From NCBI GenBank assembly GCA_001789515.1, contig MFZT01000031.1, positions 1-5,449 of the forward strand: a stretch of 5,449 nucleotides of DNA, written 5' to 3'. The notes beneath the pieces are model-generated. The model was not told the origin of the DNA. It made no database searches and saw nothing but the letters and a program-made list of their open reading frames with translations. Source of the DNA: Candidatus Roizmanbacteria bacterium RIFCSPHIGHO2_02_FULL_43_11 (GTDB lineage: Bacteria; Patescibacteriota; Microgenomatia; UBA1406; HO2-37-13b). How positions within the stretch are numbered: position 1 is the first letter of the stretch; every line of letters begins with the position of its first letter. The translations under genes and the position numbers were made by a program. Shown here piece after piece: positions 1-5,449 of the stretch.

Positions 1-1
1 T

Positions 2-1735
2 TTTATATGGTTGACGAATGCATATGTCCTACGCACGCAGGCTGAGGTAAAAAAAGTCGATATTTCTATGACCCAAGGGGAGAGTAAGAATGGCCTTGTG
101 CCGGTCAAATTCCTTATTCAACCAAAAGATGCTCAAGATCTCATTTCAGGCGCTGATTTACGACTGCTGGCATCAAACGGAGGAATAGAAAGCTGGGAGG
201 GTTGTGTCACGCTTGATGGTGCAACGAATATTTTCACGGAGATGGTCAGTACAAAAGGTAAAGATGCTCGTTATAGCTGTGTTATCCTCAAAAGCGCAAA
301 AGAGCTACCTAAAGTAGTTGTTGTCAAGGGGACGGTAAGCTGCTCTACAAATTCACCAATGACCGTATCTGTTGTGAAGGAAACGACCGAGGTGGTGGGG
401 CCTGTTGAGGGGACAAAATATACTCTCGACACTGTCGCCACAGCGCAGGTTGACTGTTCGGGCACAGGTGGTGGAGACACGACAAAACAAACAGAAGAGA
501 TTCTGACGTCATTTGCTCCTCAGGATTGCCGAACGACAGTGGGGGGGGCCTGTGATTATAAACTGGGCATCAGGGCTCGTAATGGAAAGGATCACATCTC
601 TGGGGTGTATATGAAGCTGAAGTATGATCCGAATATCCTCAAATTTATGCGCTATGCCCAATCAGGGGAAAGCGTGCAGGGGCTCATTGCTCAGGCAACA
701 ACTCCTACGGTTGTACCGGCAGGATGTGGCACAGATGCAGACTGCCCTTCGCCATGCGCAGATCAATTCGCGTGTGCCATCGTGGGTAAGTGTGTGATAC
801 CGTCTGGCTCTGCAACAGGATCATGTACATATACCAACACCTCGACTACTCCAACGAATGCTCCACCAGTTACACCAGCTCCGACAATCTTTATTAGTCC
901 TTTGCCTACTTCTATCCCAATTCCATCAGTTTCGCCGGTGCAAGCAGGGTGTGAAGTGAGGCTCAGCGACCATGATGAAATAAATGGAACGTTCAGCTTT
1001 ATCTATGCTTGTAACAAGCCTGTTTCGCAGCTTCCTACATCCTTTATTCTCCCGCTATCATTTAAGGCAATTGGGGCTGGTACCGGGGAGATGACTATAG
1101 ATGCCGTGCAAATTTCTGGTCCTGAAGTTGCAGGGGCATACTCGGTAGCAAAGTCAAAGGCGACCTATAACATAGGTGGTGGTGCAGGAGGAAACATCAA
1201 ACTAAACATGAAGCTTCGTATGCAATGTGTTGTTGCAAAGCCCAAGGGTGCAGATACGATTAAGGTCAAAGTTGGGCTTGCTGACGGTGGTCTCAGAAGC
1301 CCCCAGTATCAAACTTCTGACTTTAAGGTGGATGATAAAGGGTTCTGGAACGGTTCTGTCACATTTAACGCACCCGTAGGTGGTGGGTATAAACTTTTGC
1401 CAAAGGGTGAGAAACATATGCAGAAAAAGGTCTGTGTGAATAATCCAAAGGAGGACTACCCAGGCGCATACTCTTGCGACAAAGGTGCGATGACGCTCCG
1501 TGATGGTGATAATACTATTGACCTTTCCAGCATTGTGCTGCTTTCAGGAGATCTGCCGCCAGGTGAGCAGGATGGGATTAGCAATGCGAAAGATCAATCA
1601 CTGGTTCGTAACCTCTTGGGCAAGCGAGATGAGGAATCGGCGAAGCTTGCAGATATTAACTATGATGGAGTGGTGAACGCCGTTGACCATTCGTGCCTTA
1701 TTGCGGCACTTGCAGTGAGGTGGGATGAACAATAA
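2..1735 (+). CDS. Secreted cohesin-like and dockerin-containing protein (5' partial)
   Basis: The frame is open to the left edge. The residues before the TTG at 11 (F-I-W) look like the end of a signal peptide, so that TTG is probably internal and the true start lies outside the window. Residues are numbered from that TTG. About 14-148 form a beta-rich, cohesin-like region with weak support. About 168-388 look like a clearer cohesin: a YDP strand at 205-207, the strand LPLSFKAIGAGTGEMTID (347-364), then a final strand near 376-388. It is interrupted at about 237-313 by a six-cysteine segment (C239, 245, 249, 255, 261, 272) and a Pro/Thr linker. Residues 396-511 form a two-cysteine module (C475, C489) also found at the end of the downstream protease. 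Residues 512-569 are a dockerin: loop 2 is canonical (D548, N550, D552, N556, D559) and loop 1 is degenerate. Likely role: extracellular adaptor or scaffold at the cell surface. No catalytic motif was seen. The domain family calls come from reading motifs, not from a profile search. Confidence 0.8.
   Translation, partial: FIWLTNAYVLRTQAEVKKVDISMTQGESKNGLVPVKFLIQPKDAQDLISGADLRLLASNGGIESWEGCVTLDGATNIFTEMVSTKGKDARYSCVILKSAKELPKVVVVKGTVSCSTNSPMTVSVVKETTEVVGPVEGTKYTLDTVATAQVDCSGTGGGDTTKQTEEILTSFAPQDCRTTVGGACDYKLGIRARNGKDHISGVYMKLKYDPNILKFMRYAQSGESVQGLIAQATTPTVVPAGCGTDADCPSPCADQFACAIVGKCVIPSGSATGSCTYTNTSTTPTNAPPVTPAPTIFISPLPTSIPIPSVSPVQAGCEVRLSDHDEINGTFSFIYACNKPVSQLPTSFILPLSFKAIGAGTGEMTIDAVQISGPEVAGAYSVAKSKATYNIGGGAGGNIKLNMKLRMQCVVAKPKGADTIKVKVGLADGGLRSPQYQTSDFKVDDKGFWNGSVTFNAPVGGGYKLLPKGEKHMQKKVCVNNPKEDYPGAYSCDKGAMTLRDGDNTIDLSSIVLLSGDLPPGEQDGISNAKDQSLVRNLLGKRDEESAKLADINYDGVVNAVDHSCLIAALAVRWDEQ
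1196..1543 (+). other. Two-cysteine pre-dockerin module, copy 1 (in the first gene)
   Basis: This segment encodes about 116 residues immediately before the dockerin. It shares an ordered set of motifs with the segment at 4777-5127: L-N-x-x-L-R near the start, G-x-W-x-G in the middle, Y-K-x-L-x-K-G-x-K-H-x-Q-K-K, then Cys-x-N-N-P and a second Cys exactly 14 residues after the first. The closing strand (TIDLSSIVLLSGD) leads straight into the dockerin. The composition suggests a beta sandwich with one disulfide. Known family name not recognised; a carbohydrate- or wall-binding role is only a guess. Confidence 0.7.
1544..1717 (+). other. Dockerin-like domain with one degenerate calcium loop (first gene)
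   Basis: Two EF-hand-like repeats end the protein. The second follows the type I dockerin pattern DxNxDGxxNxxD exactly. The first reads GDLPPGEQDGISNAKD, three residues longer than the matching GDINQDGIVNSQD of the protease dockerin, so its calcium loop is probably distorted. Confidence 0.7.
1717..1724 (+). promoter_or_regulatory. Possible ribosome binding site of the membrane-anchored gene
   Basis: GAGGTGGG sits inside the last codons of the upstream gene. The GAGGTG core is only 2 bases from ATG 1725 but 14 bases from the in-frame ATG 1737, so neither spacing is ideal. Coupling to termination at 1735 may matter more than this site. The neighbouring start at 2611 has no purine-rich site at all. 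Confidence 0.35.
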
Positions 1736-2624
1736 TATGCCAGATGCAACCACTCAAAAGCCAAAGCAAGGTTTATCGTTTTTGGTAATTGCGGGTATTG
1801 TTGTGATTGGATTGGGGCTTGTGGGATGGTACAAACTTCAAAAAGCAGCGCAAGGGCCGGTGCAGAACACTTCTGCAAGTAGGCAGCAAAATACTCCACA
1901 AGGTAGCATGTGGTTGGAGTCAATTCACAACAAAAAAATCTACACGGCAGGAGAGTCAATAACGCTTATGTTGTATGCGGACTCTGACAAGCAATCGATC
2001 AATGGCTATGATGCCCTCATCCCTTTAGGCAAACAGACAGCCTTTGTTGAGGTAAAAAATCTTGAAGAGGCACTGTCTTTAAAATCACGTAAATACGAAG
2101 ATTCGCTAGTGCTTACTGCAGTGACACCTCTTGAAGAAGCTGCGAATGGGGTAGTGCTTGCTGGTAGTCCACTTGCGCAAATAACCCTAAGAAGTCAAAT
2201 CCCTGGTCCTCTTGATGTGGCGCTTCAGTTTAAAAAGGGAGAAACGAGTGACTCAAACATTGTTCGTGTGTCACCTCCGGAAGATATTCTGGCGCAGGTG
2301 CGCGGCGTGATCGTGTATATTGGCTCACGAACTAAGCTTAAGAGCAATCAGCCAATGAGTATTAGAACAAAGGACAGCATGCTGGATGTGTCGATAAAAA
2401 ATGTTGCTCTGCCTGATTCTGCCTGTCGTGACTGCCAGACACAAGTCACAATTACCTTCAAAAAAGGTTCGCAATCAACAGATTATACCTTCTCTCTTGG
2501 AGGACTCGAAGGAAAACTGAGCGACATGACAGAAATATTTGGCCACGTGTTTGAAGTTACTGCTATAACCGCAGACTCAGTAGAACTTGCCTATGCCTCT
2601 ACCAGTACGAATGAAAAAAAATGA
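1725..2624 (+). CDS. Membrane-anchored cohesin-like protein
   Basis: This 299-residue protein has a short polar N-terminus, one hydrophobic helix at about 17-36 (ending GLVGWYKL), a polar linker to about 60, then an extracytoplasmic part. Residues about 62-185 resemble a cohesin fold: a G-E-S-I-T-L strand near 76-81, NGYDALI at 93-99, a strand near 143-155 and a further strand near 162-169. Residues about 195-292 form a second small beta domain. It has a DSACRDC motif (C234, C237) followed by alternating strands, a pattern reminiscent of small lipoprotein domains with a DSRCP-type motif. I cannot assign that domain. The chosen ATG overlaps the upstream stop by 11 bases; an in-frame ATG at 1737 is the alternative. 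The 3' end overlaps the protease gene, so the three genes are probably cotranscribed and translationally coupled. Likely role: a membrane anchor presenting a cohesin-like domain to dockerins encoded on either side. No enzymatic motif was seen. Confidence 0.8.
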   Translation: MNNNMPDATTQKPKQGLSFLVIAGIVVIGLGLVGWYKLQKAAQGPVQNTSASRQQNTPQGSMWLESIHNKKIYTAGESITLMLYADSDKQSINGYDALIPLGKQTAFVEVKNLEEALSLKSRKYEDSLVLTAVTPLEEAANGVVLAGSPLAQITLRSQIPGPLDVALQFKKGETSDSNIVRVSPPEDILAQVRGVIVYIGSRTKLKSNQPMSIRTKDSMLDVSIKNVALPDSACRDCQTQVTITFKKGSQSTDYTFSLGGLEGKLSDMTEIFGHVFEVTAITADSVELAYASTSTNEKK

Positions 2625-5304
2625 TCACACTGTTTTCTTTGGGACGGTTCTTTTCTTTGTATTGAGTGCTGTAATGCTGGTGGGATCCGTTATCATCACA
2701 CAGGTGAGTGTCAAATTACCATCTCGCGCTGAAAACTCCTATGTCATTTCTGCAACTCAAACATCTGCCACATCATCATACACTGAAAAACAGGGGGCAA
2801 CCTATTTTAATATTGCTTCTGTAAGCGATGGAAGTTCGCTGTATACACTTCCCGATAATTCAGCAGCAGCAGTCATTCAATTTTTAGCTAAGAATCCATC
2901 ATACACGCTTTTAGGAACAGGGGAGGATAAACCTCTTATCCCGGACAACACACGCAATATTCAACTGAAAGAACGTTTGAGTGACAAAGATGTCAATGCT
3001 CTTCATATTTCAGGAATTGATGGTGGTGCGATGCATTATTACTTCCAGCAAACCCGTTGTGGAGGCGTGCCCGTTTATGGCGCGTATTTGAATGTCCATG
3101 TAGATGCCAGTAATGAAATATATGCTATCTTTGGGGCTCTGGCAAAGGACGATGCAATATGTGCGCGTAATGTCTCTAAGGATGCAGCAGAAAAAACGGC
3201 TCTGCAGGCATTTGGGAAAATCGTGCCAAAGGAGACGCTTAAGATTGTTGCATCATCAGATTACGTGCTTGATCCTGTGCTGAATAACCAGGAAGGTCGG
3301 ACATCTTCACTCACACGTCGTGTTGAAGTGTGTGGAAAAAAAGACTGCCGTGCATACTTTATAGAATTGGATAAGGGGAATATTGTCTATGATGTTGAAA
3401 CTTCAGCAGATGCCCTTAAAAGATATATTCGGACTGAAACAGGATCAGCCCAGAGACGTGAAGGAGATCCTGCAAGCACGAATGCAAGTATTAATAAAGC
3501 ATATGACTATATGGGCCAGATATATAACCATTACTTGAATCAATATCAGAGAGATAGCTTTAATAACAGCGGGGGAACCATGCAGGTTTCAATAAAAAGT
3601 TGTGGAAATGTGATTGACGCGAGCTGGAATGGGAGCTTTATTCAGATTTGTGAATCAACACTTGCTCTGGATGTGCTTGCCCATGAATTCACGCACGGTG
3701 TCACGCAATATACAGCAGGGCTGGAATACTTCTATGAGTCAGGTGGCCTCAATGAGAGCCTCTCTGATGTAATGGGGGCAGCAATAGATAGTGATGACTG
3801 GCTCATGGGTGAGGATACGATCAGGGCAATTCGTGATCTGAAGGATCCCCCTCGTTTTCGCCAGCCCGACTCTATGTATCACAGCAATTATTACTGCGGC
3901 AGTGCTGACAATGGGGGAGTTCATATCAACAGCGGGGTCTTTAACAAAGCATATTATCTTATGTCAGACGGAGGCTCATTCAGAGGGTGCTCAATGAATG
4001 GCATGGGAAGAGATAAAGCTGCGAAAGTTGTTTATAAGGCATTATCAACCTATATGCGCAATAATACGAAAGGGAATTATAAGGATATGTATAATGCTGT
4101 GGTGCAAGGATGTAACGACGTTTTTCAGTCCGATTCTGCAGAATGCCAGAACATTAAGGCAGCGATGGAGGCAGTCGGAATGGATAAACAGACGAGTGGT
4201 CAGTCTCGTGGCCCTTCTTGTTCAGGAGGCGCTGAGAAACCCGCGACCTGTGCAGGTGGAACACAACCGCCAGTTCCCACAGGAGATACCGAAAACACCC
4301 CAACGCCAGAGTCCACACCAGTCCCAACAGTGACTCCGGCACCCTCTGTTACAACAACTCCAATGCCAACCCCAACGCCAAAGGTAGAAACAAAAATCGA
4401 AGCCCCACTTGTATCGTCACTCCCATTTGAGTTCTATTTCACAGGAAGTGTCAAAATTACCTCAAATGGCTCGCAGCAAACGCTTGTTGCAATGCTTTCT
4501 TCAAAATCTGTTCAGACTTTAATTCAGCAGAAACTCCAAGGCTCTAGTATCAAAGATGATGACGATTTTGTGCGCGGCCGCCTTATAGGTTCATCTGTTC
4601 TTGAAACAGGCGCGTTTAAGGTCGAAAGAGATCAAATACTCAATGAATTTACGACAACAAAAGATTTATCGCAATATTCGGCTTATCAAGTCTACTTTAC
4701 GGGTAGTGGGGACTTTCCCGAACTTCCGTTCCTGCTTGCTGATCTGAATAGTACTGCTACGCCTCAGTCCGACAAGGTTGTGCTCAATCTTACTCTTCGG
4801 TTTCAAGGCATTGAGAGAAAACCGCCATTTACCGAGGCGCAACTTGTCAAAGTTGGTGTTGGTGGAGAGAATGTTCCTGAAACTCTCTACACAAGGGCGG
4901 TTTTTGAACCGAACGCACAAGGTTTATGGACAGGAAAAGCAGTGTTTGATATTCCTTCGGGTGATGCATACAAAGTTTTAGTAAAAGGGCCGAAACATAT
5001 CCAAAAAAAATATTGTGACAACAACCCATCAGAAAATAGCTCAGGTTTATATCTTTGCCGGGAAAATGCTGTAGCACTTAAAACAGGTGAAAATGTCCTT
5101 GACTTCAGCAAGGTGACGCAGCTTGCTGGTGATATTAATCAGGATGGTATTGTAAATTCTCAAGATGTTCTGGCTGTGCGAGATGCTATTGGGAGCAGGG
5201 TATCATTATCATACGATACAGATGTGAATAGCGATGGAGTTGTGAATTCGGTGGATGATTCGCTGGTCATTTTTACCCTTGCGAATAGGACGGAGGAGAG
5301 GTAG
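2611..5304 (+). CDS. Thermolysin-like (M4) zinc metallopeptidase with C-terminal dockerin
   Basis: Numbered from the ATG at 2611 (897 residues). In-frame TTG 2587 and ATG 2593 are possible, but only 2611 puts a short basic N-terminus (MKKND) before the hydrophobic segment at 8-33. Residues about 115-175 match the fungalysin/thermolysin propeptide and about 188-265 a PepSY-like region. The catalytic domain is about 290-525. Zinc ligands are H358 and H362 of HEFTH with E382 of GGLNESLSD; E359 is the general base. D386, Y373, R408 and H438 (in DNGGVHINSG, identical to thermolysin) correspond to thermolysin D170, Y157, R203 and H231. HExxH-to-Glu spacing matches thermolysin exactly. Then come a Pro/Thr linker (552-595), an unassigned domain (601-712), a two-cysteine module shared with the first gene (C802, C816) and a dockerin with loops D841/N843/D845/N849/D852 and D871/N873/D875/N879/D882. 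Likely role: an endopeptidase exported as an autoinhibited zymogen, then docked at the surface. All active-site residues are intact. Confidence 0.93.
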   Translation: MKKNDHTVFFGTVLFFVLSAVMLVGSVIITQVSVKLPSRAENSYVISATQTSATSSYTEKQGATYFNIASVSDGSSLYTLPDNSAAAVIQFLAKNPSYTLLGTGEDKPLIPDNTRNIQLKERLSDKDVNALHISGIDGGAMHYYFQQTRCGGVPVYGAYLNVHVDASNEIYAIFGALAKDDAICARNVSKDAAEKTALQAFGKIVPKETLKIVASSDYVLDPVLNNQEGRTSSLTRRVEVCGKKDCRAYFIELDKGNIVYDVETSADALKRYIRTETGSAQRREGDPASTNASINKAYDYMGQIYNHYLNQYQRDSFNNSGGTMQVSIKSCGNVIDASWNGSFIQICESTLALDVLAHEFTHGVTQYTAGLEYFYESGGLNESLSDVMGAAIDSDDWLMGEDTIRAIRDLKDPPRFRQPDSMYHSNYYCGSADNGGVHINSGVFNKAYYLMSDGGSFRGCSMNGMGRDKAAKVVYKALSTYMRNNTKGNYKDMYNAVVQGCNDVFQSDSAECQNIKAAMEAVGMDKQTSGQSRGPSCSGGAEKPATCAGGTQPPVPTGDTENTPTPESTPVPTVTPAPSVTTTPMPTPTPKVETKIEAPLVSSLPFEFYFTGSVKITSNGSQQTLVAMLSSKSVQTLIQQKLQGSSIKDDDDFVRGRLIGSSVLETGAFKVERDQILNEFTTTKDLSQYSAYQVYFTGSGDFPELPFLLADLNSTATPQSDKVVLNLTLRFQGIERKPPFTEAQLVKVGVGGENVPETLYTRAVFEPNAQGLWTGKAVFDIPSGDAYKVLVKGPKHIQKKYCDNNPSENSSGLYLCRENAVALKTGENVLDFSKVTQLAGDINQDGIVNSQDVLAVRDAIGSRVSLSYDTDVNSDGVVNSVDDSLVIFTLANRTEER
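4261..4395 (+). repeat. Pro/Thr-rich linker coding segment
   Basis: Low-complexity coding DNA with repeated CCA, ACA and ACT-type codons encodes about 45 residues dominated by P, T, V and S (TPTPESTPVPTVTPAPSVTT and similar). It separates the catalytic domain from the C-terminal binding modules and is probably an extended, possibly glycosylated spacer. A similar but less regular linker lies at about 842-940 in the first gene. Confidence 0.8.
4777..5127 (+). other. Two-cysteine pre-dockerin module, copy 2 (in the protease gene)
   Basis: This is the counterpart of the segment at 1196-1543 and lies in the same place relative to the dockerin. It has LNLTLRF, G-L-W-T-G-K, then YKVLVKGPKHIQKKYC, D-N-N-P and the second Cys 14 residues later (C802 and C816 counted from ATG 2611). 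Conservation at protein level with clear nucleotide divergence points to an old duplication or a shared family module, not a recent copy. Confidence 0.7.
5122..5286 (+). other. Type I dockerin domain (protease gene)
   Basis: Two well-formed calcium loops, GDINQDGIVNSQD and TDVNSDGVVNSVD, lie 30 residues apart. Each is followed by a hydrophobic helix (VLAVRDAIG and DSLVIFTLA), and the protein ends shortly after. In known systems this fold binds a cohesin with high affinity. Confidence 0.85.
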
Positions 5305-5315
5305 AAGCGCAGAAT

Positions 5316-5356
5316 TAGTTATAACTAGTTCAACTAGTTTTAACTAGTTATAACTA
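5316..5356. repeat. Nested palindrome / inverted repeat with AACTAGTT units
   Basis: A 15-base arm, TAGTTATAACTAGTT (5316-5330), is perfectly complementary to 5342-5356 across an 11-base loop. Each arm contains the perfect 12-base palindrome TAGTTATAACTA. The 8-base palindrome AACTAGTT occurs three times (5323, 5332, 5342), and a further AACTAG starts at 5352, giving spacings of 9, 10 and 10. The element begins 12 bases after the protease stop. It has no GC-rich stem and no T tract, so it is not a typical intrinsic terminator. It could be a hairpin that ends or protects the mRNA, or an operator cluster. Confidence 0.85.
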
Positions 5357-5386
5357 GAACCGCTGGTATTTGATATTTAGAGTCGC

Positions 5387-5392
5387 TATAAT
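5387..5392 (+). promoter_or_regulatory. Possible -10 element (TATAAT)
   Basis: A perfect TATAAT hexamer lies between the palindrome and the tandem repeat. There is no convincing -35: TTGATA at 5370-5375 is only 11 bases upstream, and the 17-base position reads TGGTAT. There is no TGn extension. If used, it would start a transcript near 5399, at the edge of the tandem array, for a gene to the right of the window. Confidence 0.25.
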
Positions 5393-5393
5393 C

Positions 5394-5449
5394 GAGGATA
5401 GAGGGATAGAGGGATAGAGGGATAGAGGGATAGAGGGATAGAGGGATAG
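5394..5449. repeat. 8-bp tandem repeat (GAGGGATA), open at the right edge
   Basis: Six perfect copies of GAGGGATA fill 5401-5448, preceded by one 7-base variant (GAGGATA, 5394-5400) that marks the left boundary. The array continues to the last base, so its true length is unknown. The unit is not a multiple of three and lies outside any gene. The plus strand has GGG every 8 bases with 5-base spacers (ATAGA), which fits the canonical four-run G-quadruplex pattern. Confidence 0.95.

Noticed and set aside
271..480. Minus-strand open frame within the first gene
   Set aside because: It lies opposite a well-supported coding region, has no recognisable domain, and its composition mirrors the plus-strand codons.
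1660..1959. Minus-strand open frame of 99 codons across the first gene junction
   Set aside because: It is antisense to two supported genes with no ribosome binding site or family resemblance.
2622..2624. UGA read as an amino acid (CPR codes that recode UGA)
   Set aside because: Reading through this TGA would run over the N-terminal region of the protease in the wrong frame, so the stop is real and the standard bacterial code applies.
3998..4333. Plus-strand open frame of 111 codons overlapping the protease gene
   Set aside because: It overlaps the end of the M4 catalytic domain and the Pro/Thr linker in another frame. The low-complexity DNA explains its length, and its protein has no plausible domain.
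4555..4566. Four-Asp cluster as an enteropeptidase-like processing site
   Set aside because: The order is K-D-D-D-D, not the D-D-D-D-K of enteropeptidase sites, and no such processing is expected here. It may be a metal-binding or surface acidic patch.
5316..5356. Intrinsic terminator after the protease gene
   Set aside because: The inverted repeat is strong, but the stem is AT-rich and neither strand has a T tract after it, so I list it as a palindromic repeat only.
5394..5449. CRISPR array or telomere-like end
   Set aside because: The units are contiguous 8-mers without spacers, so it is not CRISPR. A resemblance to G-rich telomeric repeats is superficial, and the genes beside it look bacterial.

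Overview
The window looks like part of the accessory, secreted-protein repertoire of a bacterium, most plausibly a Patescibacteria/CPR lineage such as Microgenomates. This lineage call is an inference from protein style, not from a marker gene. The hints are Pro/Thr-rich linkers, N-terminal single membrane anchors, cohesin-like and dockerin-like modules in small adjacent genes, weak ribosome binding sites and mid-40s GC by eye. UGA works as a stop codon: the second gene ends in TGA while the third gene already runs in another frame. This argues against the CPR groups that read UGA as glycine.

Three genes on the + strand fill nearly everything from the left edge to 5304, and they overlap head to tail. 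Gene 1 (cut by the left edge, ends 1735) is a large extracytoplasmic protein. It has two cohesin-like beta domains, the second interrupted by a Cys-rich knot and a Pro/Thr linker, then a conserved two-cysteine module, then a C-terminal dockerin. Gene 2 (1725-2624) is a small membrane-anchored protein with a cohesin-like domain and a C-terminal beta domain of unknown function. Gene 3 (2611-5304) is a thermolysin-type (M4) zinc metallopeptidase with a full propeptide. After the catalytic domain it carries a Pro/Thr linker, an unrecognised domain, the same two-cysteine module as gene 1, and a dockerin with two well-formed calcium loops.

Together the genes suggest a miniature cell-surface assembly. 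A membrane-tethered cohesin-like protein and a cohesin-plus-dockerin adaptor could hold a dockerin-bearing protease at the cell surface, like a cellulosome built for proteolysis. The domains and operon layout are visible in the sequence; the interactions are inferred.

The last 145 bases are non-coding. They contain a 41-base nested palindrome made of repeated AACTAGTT units about 10 bp apart, a perfect TATAAT hexamer, and an 8-bp tandem repeat (GAGGGATA) that runs off the right edge and matches the canonical G-quadruplex pattern.
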